From assembly GCA_003695865.1 (NCBI GenBank), contig RFGQ01000641.1, positions 1 to 5,241 on the forward strand: a stretch of 5,241 bases of DNA, written 5' to 3'. This document shows positions 1 to 5,241 of the stretch, one piece after another. Source of the stretch: Gemmatimonadota bacterium (GTDB taxonomy: Bacteria; Gemmatimonadota; Gemmatimonadetes; Longimicrobiales; Gaopeijiaceae). Position 1 is the first letter of the stretch; every line of letters starts with the position of its first letter. Below the pieces are notes generated by a model that worked only from the letters and a program-made list of their open reading frames with translations, was not told where the DNA came from and did not search any database. The position numbers and the translations under genes were made by a program.

Positions 1-15
1 CCCCCGATGCGGGGG
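1..15. terminator. GC hairpin at left edge, possible end of an upstream terminator
   Basis: Positions 1-6 (CCCCCG) pair perfectly with 10-15 (CGGGGG) around a 3-base loop (ATG). The stem may continue beyond the left edge. A pyrimidine-rich stretch follows at 16-25, but there is no clear T tract, so termination is only a possibility. It could be the end of a gene that lies to the left, or plain GC-rich sequence that folds by chance. Confidence 0.25.
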
Positions 16-32
16 CTCCCCTTCCTGGCGTT

Positions 33-84
33 CGGGCCCCGCCACCGCGGGCCCGGGGTGCAGGCGCCCGCCCGCAGGCGCCCG
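33..84. repeat. GC-rich intergenic inverted and direct repeats
   Basis: Positions 33-39 (CGGGCCC) pair with 49-55 (GGGCCCG), a 7-bp perfect stem with a 9-base loop. Next, an 11-base direct repeat GCAGGCGCCCG occurs at 60-70 and again at 74-84, a 14-base period. Each copy contains the palindrome GGCGCC (63-68 and 77-82), so the two copies can also pair with each other. No T tract follows. The function is unknown, and at this GC content short GC-only repeats may arise by chance. Confidence 0.4.
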
Positions 85-142
85 TCGCGGTGCCGGCGGC
101 CCTCGGTGCTCATCAGGCGGCCGCCCCGCGGCGCCTTAACAC

Positions 143-172
143 TTCGCACGGGGCGGGGGTCCTGTGTATAGT
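143..172 (+). promoter_or_regulatory. Possible sigma-70-type promoter for the operon
   Basis: A -10-like box TATAGT lies at 167-172 (5 of 6 matches to TATAAT). A weak -35-like box TTCGCA lies at 143-148 (4 of 6 matches to TTGACA), with an 18-base spacer. The AT-rich -10 stands out in very GC-rich surroundings. Transcription would start near 179, giving a leader of about 44 bases before the ATG at 223. A second candidate -35, TTAACA at 136-141, is 25 bases from the -10 and therefore too far. Because an ECF sigma gene sits second in the operon, an autoregulated ECF promoter could also lie here, but I see no convincing ECF -35/-10 pair. Confidence 0.4.
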
Positions 173-181
173 CGTTGAACG

Positions 182-204
182 GACCCTGGCCCTTCGGGGC
201 GGTC
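182..204 (+). promoter_or_regulatory. 5' leader stem-loop with C(UUCG)G tetraloop
   Basis: GACC at 182-185 pairs with GGTC at 201-204. After a 3-base bulge (186-188), GCCC at 189-192 pairs with GGGC at 197-200, closing a UUCG loop at 193-196. C(UUCG)G is a well-known extra-stable RNA tetraloop. The hairpin would lie a few bases from the inferred 5' end of the transcript, and it ends 3 bases before the Shine-Dalgarno sequence at 208-213. It could protect the 5' end of the mRNA or tune translation of the first gene. There is no U tract, so it is not a terminator. Confidence 0.45.
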
Positions 205-207
205 GTG

Positions 208-213
208 AAGGAG
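208..213 (+). promoter_or_regulatory. Shine-Dalgarno sequence of the first Spy-like gene
   Basis: AAGGAG lies 9 bases before the ATG at 223. It is a near-perfect ribosome binding site and decides the start of the first gene. An in-frame upstream ATG at 175 has no such site and would add 16 residues in front of the signal peptide. Confidence 0.75.
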
Positions 214-222
214 AGAACCGCA

Positions 223-630
223 ATGAAATCGATGCGACCTCTGACGGGGCTGGCGCTCGCTCTGCTGCTCGCGCTGCCCGTGCAGGCCGATGCGCAGGGG
301 CGCCCTGAGCGCGGAGCGCGCCGGGCGATGTTCGGCCTCGGGCCACAGGTCCAGGCGGCGCTGGAGCACCGGTCGGAGCTGGGGCTCTCTCAGGAACAGG
401 CCGACGCACTCACGGCCCTGCAGGCGGAACTGGAAGAGGTGATGGCGCCGCTCATGGCCGAGATCCGTTCGGCTCGGGAGAGCGGTGACCAAGAGGGGAT
501 GCGCTCGACCATGGGCAGGCTTCGCGCCGCGCAGGCTCCACTGCTCGAACGCTTCCGTGAGATTCTCACCGACCAACAGCGTGAGAAGCTCCGGGCCTTC
601 GTGCCCCGAAGGGGCGGCGGGGGCGCATGA
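223..630 (+). CDS. Secreted Spy/CpxP-like LTXXQ-motif periplasmic protein
   Basis: A 135-residue protein. Residues 1-24 form a signal peptide: a positively charged start (K2, R5), a Leu/Ala core, and a likely cleavage after ADA at 22-24. The mature part is mostly charged helix. It carries two copies of the LTXXQ-type motif that marks the Spy/CpxP family: LSQEQ at 55-59 and LTDQQ at 115-119. The tail is short and Arg/Gly-rich (129-135). Known family members are periplasmic helical proteins acting as chaperones (Spy), stress-sensor modulators (CpxP) or metal sensors (CnrX). Which role applies here cannot be read from the sequence, and no Cys or His-rich metal site is obvious. The start at 223 is chosen for its strong ribosome site and the signal peptide. 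It is the first gene of the apparent operon, 40 bases before the sigma gene. The family is fairly sure; the function is open. Confidence 0.8.
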   Translation: MKSMRPLTGLALALLLALPVQADAQGRPERGARRAMFGLGPQVQAALEHRSELGLSQEQADALTALQAELEEVMAPLMAEIRSARESGDQEGMRSTMGRLRAAQAPLLERFREILTDQQREKLRAFVPRRGGGGA

Positions 631-670
631 GCGGTTCAACACGGTCGCCGGCGGGAGTGTCTGGAAGGGC

Positions 671-1240
671 GTGATCAGGACGACGACGGATGGGGAGCTG
701 GTGCGCCGCGCGCGCGCCGGGGAGGGGCGGGCGTTCGGCGAGTTGATCGGGCGCTACCAGCGGGCGGCGTTCGCCGTGGCGCTGGCCGTCACTGGCAGTC
801 GCGAGGACGCCGAGGACGCGACCCAGGAGAGCTTCCTGGTGGCGCTGGAGCACCTCGAGGACTGTCGGAGTCCGGAGCGGTTCGGGGGCTGGTTGATGAC
901 GATCGTGCGCAATCGGTCGCGCAACCTGGTCCGCCGCGAAGCGCTCAGGCAGACCGACCCCATCCCGATCGGTGCGCGCAGCCGTAGGCGGGGGCCGGAC
1001 GGAGACACGGAGACGGCAGAACTGCGCCGGCGCCTGGAACAGGCGCTCCGCGGGCTGCCGGAGGTGCAGCGCGAGATCGTGCTGCTGCACGATCTGGAAG
1101 GTTGGAAACACAGGGAGATCGCGGAGCGGCTCGAGCTTCCGCCGGGCACGGTCCGCTCTCACCTGCACTTCGCCCGCAAGGCACTGCGGGCCGAGCTGGA
1201 CGGAGAACAGTGGATTCAGTCGATCAGGGAGCGAGCATGA
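671..1240 (+). CDS. ECF-type RNA polymerase sigma factor (sigma-70 family)
   Basis: A 189-residue protein of normal ECF length, cytoplasmic, directing RNA polymerase to specific promoters. Region 2 covers about residues 10-90. It includes the DAEDATQESFL core-binding helix at 46-56 and the FGGWLMTIVRN segment (71-81) that melts and recognises the -10. A variable Arg/Asp-rich linker follows (about 100-120). Region 4 (about 126-176) opens with LRGLPEVQREIVLLH and carries the -35-reading helix-turn-helix (WKHREIAERLELPPGTVRSH at 145-164). Region 3 is absent, as is typical of ECF factors. The GTG at 671 is chosen because it gives the usual short N-terminus. The GGAAGG before it is only 2 bases away, which is close. 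A GTG at 701 is the alternative, and the frame stays open upstream to 485 but would then overlap the previous gene. The stop overlaps the ATG of the next gene, a probable anti-sigma partner. Confidence 0.9.
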   Translation: MIRTTTDGELVRRARAGEGRAFGELIGRYQRAAFAVALAVTGSREDAEDATQESFLVALEHLEDCRSPERFGGWLMTIVRNRSRNLVRREALRQTDPIPIGARSRRRGPDGDTETAELRRRLEQALRGLPEVQREIVLLHDLEGWKHREIAERLELPPGTVRSHLHFARKALRAELDGEQWIQSIRERA

Positions 1241-1635
1241 GCGACCCGTGGACGGGGAGGGGCCGGGAGGACCGAGCCGCGCCCGAGGTCGTCGACCTCG
1301 TCGGAGTGCTCGACCCCGGCTTCGAAGACGGTGAATACTGGCGGCGCATGCGCCTGCGCATCATGAGCGCGGCGGCGCCCGAGTTGGCGCGTCGGCGCGC
1401 CGAGCACGCGACGGTGTTCGAGGTCGTGGAAGGATGGGCGCGCATGCTGGTGCCCGCGGCCGCCCTGGCCGCCGGGCTGGCCGCCCTCATTCTGTTGCGC
1501 GACGGCGCACCGGCTACGCGGCCGCTCGCCGTGGACGAGTTCTTGCTCTCGGGCATCGAAGAGCCCGTCCTCTCCGAGTTGGCCAGCCCGTCGGGCGCCG
1601 AGGGCGCGGTCTTCGCGTCCGAAGTCCGGTTCTGA
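1237..1635 (+). CDS. Single-pass membrane protein, probable anti-sigma factor
   Basis: A 132-residue protein whose ATG overlaps the sigma-factor stop by 4 bases (ATGA), with AGGGAG 5 bases upstream as ribosome site. Residues 1-69 are a charged, probably cytoplasmic region containing an aromatic/Arg segment (EYWRRMRLRIMSAAAPELARRR at about 33-54). One hydrophobic Ala/Leu membrane segment spans about 70-88. A 44-residue tail, probably periplasmic, follows and is acidic with little charge near its end. There is no HxxxCxxC zinc motif (it has no Cys at all), so it is not a ZAS-type anti-sigma factor. The role is inferred from the position behind an ECF sigma gene and from the topology (N-terminal sigma-binding region, one membrane helix, outer tail), as in RseA- or CnrY-like proteins. 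I recognise no specific family. It could also be a membrane protein of unrelated function. Confidence 0.7.
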   Translation: MSDPWTGRGREDRAAPEVVDLVGVLDPGFEDGEYWRRMRLRIMSAAAPELARRRAEHATVFEVVEGWARMLVPAAALAAGLAALILLRDGAPATRPLAVDEFLLSGIEEPVLSELASPSGAEGAVFASEVRF

Positions 1636-1645
1636 GGAGCGCGCG

Positions 1646-2074
1646 ATGAAGGCTCGAGTCATCACGGCCCTGGTCCTCTTCCTCGTGCTGGTTGCGGGGT
1701 TCGGGCTCGGCCTGGTGTGGAGCGGCCCGGCGGAGGAGGGTCCGGGCGAGAGCGCCGCGGCCGGCGAGGTCCGTAGCGAAGGCGGCACCGAGCGTGAGGG
1801 CGACCGCGACGGCCGACGGCGAAGCCTGATCGTTGAGCGCGTCGGGCTCAGCGCCGCGCAGCAGACTGCGGTCGACTCGATCGTCGAGGTCCACCGCGCC
1901 CAGATGAAGGCGCTCGAGGAGGAGTTTCGCCCTCGAGCTCGTGAGATCCTGATGGCGACCCGCGAGGCGCTCCGCAGCGTGCTCGACGACCGCCAGCGGG
2001 CACAGTACGACTCCCTGCTGGCCGAGCACGACGCGCGGCGTCGCGAGCGGTCGTCGAGGAAACCCAACCGGTAG
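1646..2074 (+). CDS. Membrane-anchored Spy/CpxP/CnrX-like periplasmic sensor protein
   Basis: A 142-residue protein with a strong ribosome site (GAGGAG at 1634-1639, overlapping the stop of the previous gene) 6 bases before the ATG. Residues 5-24 form an uncleaved-looking hydrophobic anchor without a good signal-peptidase site. A disordered Gly/Glu/Arg-rich linker (about 27-58) follows, then a helical domain (59-132) with two LTXXQ-like motifs, LSAAQ at 68-72 and LDDRQ at 113-117. This places it in the Spy/CpxP/CnrX ('heavy-metal resistance') group. H83 and M87 form an HxxxM pair on one helix face, and H128 is the only other His, so a metal site is conceivable but weakly supported. The tail is strongly basic (RRRERSSRK). 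The gene lies 10 bases after the presumed anti-sigma gene and 4 bases before the TolC-like gene, which suggests that it senses envelope conditions for the sigma/anti-sigma pair. Confidence 0.75.
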   Translation: MKARVITALVLFLVLVAGFGLGLVWSGPAEEGPGESAAAGEVRSEGGTEREGDRDGRRRSLIVERVGLSAAQQTAVDSIVEVHRAQMKALEEEFRPRAREILMATREALRSVLDDRQRAQYDSLLAEHDARRRERSSRKPNR

Positions 2075-2078
2075 CATC

Positions 2079-3392
2079 ATGAACAATCGGAGTCTGATTC
2101 GGCTCGGCGTCCTGGGGGCGCTGGCCATGGGGGGGCTCGTGCCTGCGCCGCGGGGCGTGGCGGCCCAGGAGCTTCCGCAGGTACGCCTCGACGAGGCGAT
2201 CGAGCGGGCGCTGCAGCGATCTCCACAGATGGCGCAGGCCGCCCAGTCGGTGGACAACGCTCAGGAGTCCTATCGGAGCAGCCTGGGCCAGTTCCTGCCC
2301 AACATCAACGGCACCACGGGCATGGGGATCCGCTCCTCGCAGCGGTTCGACCCCACCACCGACCGCGTCGTGAGCGGGTCGGCGAACTCGTACAACGCCG
2401 GGCTGAGCGGCAACCTGGTCCTGTTCCAGGGCGGACGCCGCTTCAAGGAGCTCACGCGCTCTCGCGCGTCCCTTTCGGCGGCCGAGGCTCGGAGGGACGA
2501 CCAACGCTTTCAGGTGCGGCTGCAGACCGAGCAGCTCTTCTTCCAGGCGCTTCGCCAGGCGGAGTTGCTCGAGGTGGCCCGCGCCCGCATCGAACAGGCC
2601 CAGCGGTCGCTGGAACTCACGCGGACCCGAGCGCAGGTGGGCGAGGCCACGCGCTCCGACACGCTGCGCGCCCGGCTCGAGCTCGTGAACGCGCGCCAGG
2701 CCGTGCTGGAAGCCGAAACGGCGCTTCGCAACGCCCGTTTCGCGCTGGGGCGTCAGATCGGTGAGCGGGGACCGGTCGATGCCGTCCCGCCCGACGACCT
2801 CGACCCGAGGCCGCTCGCGCTGACGGAGGAGGAGATTCTGGCTCTTGCCGAAGCGCAATCGCCGGGGGTGATCGCCGCCGAGGCGTCGACGCGGGCTGCC
2901 GCAGCCGCGGTTTCGTCGGCCAAGACGCAGTGGCTGCCCACGATCTCCGCGTCGAGCGGTTACTCGTGGGCCAACCAGCAGGCGTCGTTCAGCGGCGGTA
3001 CGACGAGCTGGAACATCAACTTCAGCCTGAGCTACCCGCTCTTCAACCGCTTCCAGCGCGAGACGGGCATCGCCAACGCGCAGTACGCGCTGCGCGTGGC
3101 CAGGCTGCAGGAAGACGACGAGCGGTTGGCGGCCCGTCAGGAGGCCGATGCGGCCCTGCGCAACCTCGAGACGGCCGAGCGGGCGATCGACATCGCACGC
3201 GAGGCGGTCGCGGTGGCCGAAGAGGATCTGCGCGTGGTGCGGGAACGCTATCAGGTGAACGTGGCCATCATCCTGGACGTAATCACCAGTCAGATCGCCC
3301 TGGATCAGGCCAGGGTCGACCTGGTCCAGGCGCGGTACGACTACCTGCTGGCCCGCGCGGAACTCGAAGCGATTCTGGGGAGGGAACTATGA
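2079..3392 (+). CDS. TolC-family outer-membrane efflux channel protein
   Basis: A 437-residue protein, a usual length for the family. It is the outer-membrane exit duct of tripartite efflux or secretion systems and works as a trimer. Residues 1-30 form a signal peptide with likely cleavage after VAAQ or VAA (27-30). Two structurally repeated halves follow (about 33-230 and 250-437). Each has an N-terminal helix (LDEAIERALQRSPQM; EEILALAEAQSPGV), a beta segment ending in an LF motif (LFQGGRR at 115-121; LFNRFQR at 321-327) and long Ala/Arg/Glu coiled-coil helices. Pseudo-repeat motifs are VGEATRSDTLRARLELVNA (187-205) and VNVAIILDVITSQIALDQAR (393-412). The start lacks a good ribosome site: GAGGA at 2056-2060 is 18 bases away. 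Translation probably depends on coupling to the upstream gene, which stops 4 bases earlier. Its stop overlaps the ATPase start. It should pair with the ATPase and adaptor encoded next. Confidence 0.93.
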   Translation: MNNRSLIRLGVLGALAMGGLVPAPRGVAAQELPQVRLDEAIERALQRSPQMAQAAQSVDNAQESYRSSLGQFLPNINGTTGMGIRSSQRFDPTTDRVVSGSANSYNAGLSGNLVLFQGGRRFKELTRSRASLSAAEARRDDQRFQVRLQTEQLFFQALRQAELLEVARARIEQAQRSLELTRTRAQVGEATRSDTLRARLELVNARQAVLEAETALRNARFALGRQIGERGPVDAVPPDDLDPRPLALTEEEILALAEAQSPGVIAAEASTRAAAAAVSSAKTQWLPTISASSGYSWANQQASFSGGTTSWNINFSLSYPLFNRFQRETGIANAQYALRVARLQEDDERLAARQEADAALRNLETAERAIDIAREAVAVAEEDLRVVRERYQVNVAIILDVITSQIALDQARVDLVQARYDYLLARAELEAILGREL

Positions 3393-4093
3393 GCGAGGTC
3401 ATCCGGACCCGCGGACTGACGAAGGATTACGTACTCGGCGCCGAGACGGTGCACGCGCTTCGCGGCGTCGATCTGGATATCGATCGGGGAGAGTTCGTCG
3501 CGATCATGGGCCCGTCGGGCAGCGGCAAGTCGACCTTCATGAACCTGATCGGGTGTCTCGATACGCCCTCGGCCGGCGAGTACTGGCTGAACGGGCAGAA
3601 GGTGAGTGACCTGGACGACGACGAGCTCGCGCGCGTGCGCAACCGCGAGATCGGCTTCGTGTTCCAGACGTTCAACCTGCTTCCGCGGGCGACGGCGTTG
3701 CACAACGTGGAGCTGCCGCTCATCTACGCGGGCGTGCCGGCCAAGGAGCGGCGCCGTAGGGCCGAGGAGAAACTCGAGCTCGTGGGCCTGGGCGACCGTA
3801 TGGACCACCGGCCGCCGGAGCTGTCGGGCGGCCAGCGCCAGCGGGTGGCGATCGCGCGGGCGCTTGTCAACGATCCCGCGCTGCTGCTGGCCGACGAGCC
3901 CACCGGGAACCTCGACTCGGTCACGAGCGAGGAGATCATGAGCGTGTTCGTGAACCTGAACGGCGAAGGCCAGACGATCGTGCTGGTCACCCACGAACAC
4001 GACATCGCCGAGTATGCCAGGCGGCAGGTGCACCTGCGCGACGGCATGATCGAGAAGGACTTTCTCAACCAACACGCAGGAGCACACGTATGA
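3389..4093 (+). CDS. ABC transporter ATP-binding protein, MacB/LolD type
   Basis: A 234-residue stand-alone nucleotide-binding subunit that powers a MacB/LolD/FtsE-type ABC exporter at the inner membrane. All ATPase motifs are intact: Walker A GPSGSGKST (41-49), Q-loop Q93 in FVFQTFNLLPR, signature LSGGQ (145-149) followed by RQRVAIARAL, Walker B ALLLADE (164-170, catalytic E170), D-loop NLDS (174-177) and H-loop H202. The FQTFNLLPRATALHNVELPL segment is characteristic of the MacB/LolD subfamily. The start is the ATG at 3389, overlapping the TolC-like stop (ATGA), with GGGGAGGG at 3377-3384 as ribosome site. The frame is open upstream to 2930, but that part lies inside the TolC-like gene and does not resemble a protein domain. 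The neighbours (channel before, adaptor after) favour a MacAB-TolC-like efflux role over lipoprotein sorting. The permease is not in the window. Confidence 0.95.
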   Translation: MSEVIRTRGLTKDYVLGAETVHALRGVDLDIDRGEFVAIMGPSGSGKSTFMNLIGCLDTPSAGEYWLNGQKVSDLDDDELARVRNREIGFVFQTFNLLPRATALHNVELPLIYAGVPAKERRRRAEEKLELVGLGDRMDHRPPELSGGQRQRVAIARALVNDPALLLADEPTGNLDSVTSEEIMSVFVNLNGEGQTIVLVTHEHDIAEYARRQVHLRDGMIEKDFLNQHAGAHV

Positions 4094-5241
4094 AGCGGTC
4101 GTTTCTGCCGGTGGCCGCGCTCGCGCTGCTACCCTGGGCGGCGGCGTGCAACCGCACCGGTGAGGCCGAGGAGGCGCCGGCCGTCCAGACCGTGCCCGTC
4201 GAGCGGGGTGATCTGAACATCACCGCCGAAGCCACGGGTCAGGTGGAGCCCATCCGCAAGGTCGAGGTCAAGTCGAAGGCCTCGGGCGAGATCCTCAAGC
4301 TCTACGTGGACGTGGGCGACAAGGTCGAGCCGGGGGCGTTGCTGGCCGAGGTCGACCCGCGCGACGTGCGCAACGCCTACGAGCAGGCCCAGGCCGACCT
4401 CGAGGTGGCGCGCGCGCGGATGGCCATCGCCGAGGCGCAGCTCCAGCGCTCGCGGGAGCTGAAGGACCGCGAGGTGATCACCGAGCAGGAGTTCGAGAGC
4501 GCGACGCTCGAGTACTCGAACGCTCGGGCCACGCTCGTGAAGGCCGAGACGAACGCCGAACTCGCCGAGCTCAGGTTGGGCGACGTGACGATCCGGGCGC
4601 CCATGGCCGGCACGATCCTCGAGAAGAACGTCGAGGAGGGACAGGTCATTCAGTCCGCTTCGCAGAACGTGAGCGGCGGGACGGTGCTGTTCGTCATGGC
4701 GAATCTGGACGACGTGCAGGTGCGTACGCTCGTCGACGAGACCGACATGGGCGACCTGAAGGCCGGCATGGAGGCCATCGTGAAGGTCGAGGCCTACCCG
4801 GACCGGACGTTCCGGGGCGCCGTCGAGAAGATCGAGCCTCAGGCGGTGGTGCAGCAGAACGTGACCATGTTCCCGGTCATCGTACGGCTCGACAACCGCT
4901 CGGGCCTCCTCCGCCCCGGCATGAACGCCGAGGTCGAGGTGCAGGTGGCCCGTGCCACCGACGTGCTCCTGGTGCCCAACAACGCCATCGTGACGCCCCA
5001 GGACGCGGGCCCGGCGGCCATGGTGCTGGGCCTCGACCCGGCCGAACTCGACCTGCGTTCACTCTTCCGGCGCGGGCGTGGTGGTGCGGGTGGTCCGGCG
5101 TCCGGCGCGGGCGCGGGCGCGGGCGTGGGGGGTGCGGATGGTGAGGCGGGTGGCCGCCGAGCCGCCGCAGCCGGTGGACGCGGAGCCGGCGCGGCCGTAC
5201 CGGGCGCCACCGCGGCCGGCGACGACGCCCGCGCTGCGGCC
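4090..5241 (+). CDS. MacA/HlyD-type periplasmic adaptor, probable lipoprotein (3' end outside window)
   Basis: At least 384 residues; the frame is still open at the right edge. The adaptor links the inner-membrane ABC pump to the TolC-like channel. The N-terminus (1-20) looks like a lipoprotein signal ending in WAAAC, with C20 as the lipidation site, though Ala rather than Leu sits at -3. Next come the first lipoyl half (about 53-90, with ASGEILKLYVDVGDKVEPG), a short coiled-coil hairpin (about 94-163), the second lipoyl half (VTIRAPMAGTILEKNVEEGQ, 166-185), a beta-barrel domain (about 198-285, ending LRPGMNAEVEV) and the VPNNAIVTP strand (295-303). From residue 328 an Ala/Gly/Arg low-complexity stretch begins and runs to the window end, which is unusual at the point where the membrane-proximal domain normally continues. 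The ATG overlaps the ATPase stop; the ribosome site AGGAG lies at 4078-4082, 7 bases upstream. Confidence 0.92.
   Translation, partial: MKRSFLPVAALALLPWAAACNRTGEAEEAPAVQTVPVERGDLNITAEATGQVEPIRKVEVKSKASGEILKLYVDVGDKVEPGALLAEVDPRDVRNAYEQAQADLEVARARMAIAEAQLQRSRELKDREVITEQEFESATLEYSNARATLVKAETNAELAELRLGDVTIRAPMAGTILEKNVEEGQVIQSASQNVSGGTVLFVMANLDDVQVRTLVDETDMGDLKAGMEAIVKVEAYPDRTFRGAVEKIEPQAVVQQNVTMFPVIVRLDNRSGLLRPGMNAEVEVQVARATDVLLVPNNAIVTPQDAGPAAMVLGLDPAELDLRSLFRRGRGGAGGPASGAGAGAGVGGADGEAGGRRAAAAGGRGAGAAVPGATAAGDDARAAA
5071..5241 (+). repeat. Gly/Ala-rich low-complexity segment within the adaptor gene
   Basis: Residues 328-384 of the adaptor are almost entirely Gly, Ala and Arg with a few Pro, Asp and Val. 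The segment includes a hexamer microsatellite: GGCGCG three times at 5104-5121, then GGCGTG at 5122-5127, in frame as Gly-Ala repeats. It follows the VPNNAIVTP strand and a short segment MVLGLDPAELDLRSLF (311-326). It probably forms a flexible loop inserted before the final membrane-proximal domain, which would be encoded beyond the window. A frameshift or sequencing slip in this repeat is possible but not needed, since the frame stays open. Confidence 0.7.

Noticed and set aside
60..84. The two 11-base direct repeats as a CRISPR-like array or iterons
   Set aside because: There are only two short GC-only copies 14 bases apart, with no spacers and no further copies. This is better seen as simple GC-rich repetition.
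1..113. Possible divergent gene starting at a reverse-strand ATG (111-113) and open to the left edge
   Set aside because: Only about 37 codons are visible. They are Arg/Gly/Pro-rich with no signal peptide or motif, and they run through the hairpins and direct repeat. An open frame of this length is expected by chance at this GC content.
485..670. N-terminal extension of the sigma factor to the ATG at 485
   Set aside because: It would overlap the well-supported first Spy-like gene by 146 bases and add 62 residues unlike any sigma domain.
1216..2257. Overlapping reverse-strand open frames (283 and 247 codons)
   Set aside because: They run across several forward genes and their start/stop overlaps, and their product is Arg/Ser/Pro-rich low-complexity sequence typical of non-coding frames in GC-rich DNA.
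1848..2858. Long reverse-strand open frame (336 codons)
   Set aside because: It lies opposite the TolC-like gene and the end of the tethered Spy-like gene, both clearly real from motifs. GC-rich codon bias leaves the antisense frame open. Its translation is Arg/Pro/His-rich with no recognisable domain.
2930..3388. N-terminal extension of the ATPase reading frame inside the TolC-like gene
   Set aside because: The extra 153 residues are an out-of-frame reading of the TolC-like gene. The ATG at 3389 has a strong ribosome site and gives the normal length for the family.
3341..4087. Reverse-strand open frame (248 codons) opposite the ABC ATPase gene
   Set aside because: It almost exactly mirrors a gene with every ATPase motif intact, and its translation shows no family features. 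It is an antisense shadow.

Overview
The window is very GC-rich, with strong G/C bias at third codon positions. It encodes an outer-membrane channel (TolC family) and a periplasmic adaptor, so the host is a diderm (Gram-negative) bacterium. The style of the genes (ECF sigma factor next to Spy-like proteins, MacAB-TolC parts, Ala/Gly/Arg-rich proteins) would fit Gemmatimonadota or another GC-rich phylum such as Myxococcota. That placement is an inference from composition and gene content, with no marker gene to support it.

Layout, all genes on the + strand. Positions 1-135 hold no convincing gene, only GC-rich hairpins and a short direct repeat. A possible sigma-70-type promoter at 143-172 is followed by a small leader hairpin with a C(UUCG)G tetraloop at 182-204. 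Seven genes follow, packed tightly enough to be one operon: (1) a secreted Spy/CpxP-like LTXXQ protein, 223-630; (2) an ECF sigma factor, about 671-1240; (3) a single-pass membrane protein overlapping it by 4 bases, a probable anti-sigma factor, 1237-1635; (4) a membrane-anchored Spy/CpxP-like protein, 1646-2074; (5) a TolC-family outer-membrane protein, 2079-3392; (6) a MacB/LolD-type ABC ATPase, 3389-4093; (7) a MacA/HlyD-type adaptor, probably a lipoprotein, 4090 to beyond the right edge. Genes 2/3, 5/6 and 6/7 share ATGA start/stop overlaps. The other gaps are 40, 10 and 4 bases.

Taken together, the operon reads as an envelope-sensing regulatory half (sigma, anti-sigma and two Spy-like periplasmic proteins) joined to a tripartite ABC efflux half (channel, ATPase, adaptor). 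The ABC permease is expected just downstream of the window. The regulatory half resembles in architecture the CnrY-CnrX-CnrH metal-sensing module of Cupriavidus, but here it is joined to a MacAB-type ABC pump instead of an RND pump. The families are read from the sequence; the regulatory circuit and the signal sensed are inference.
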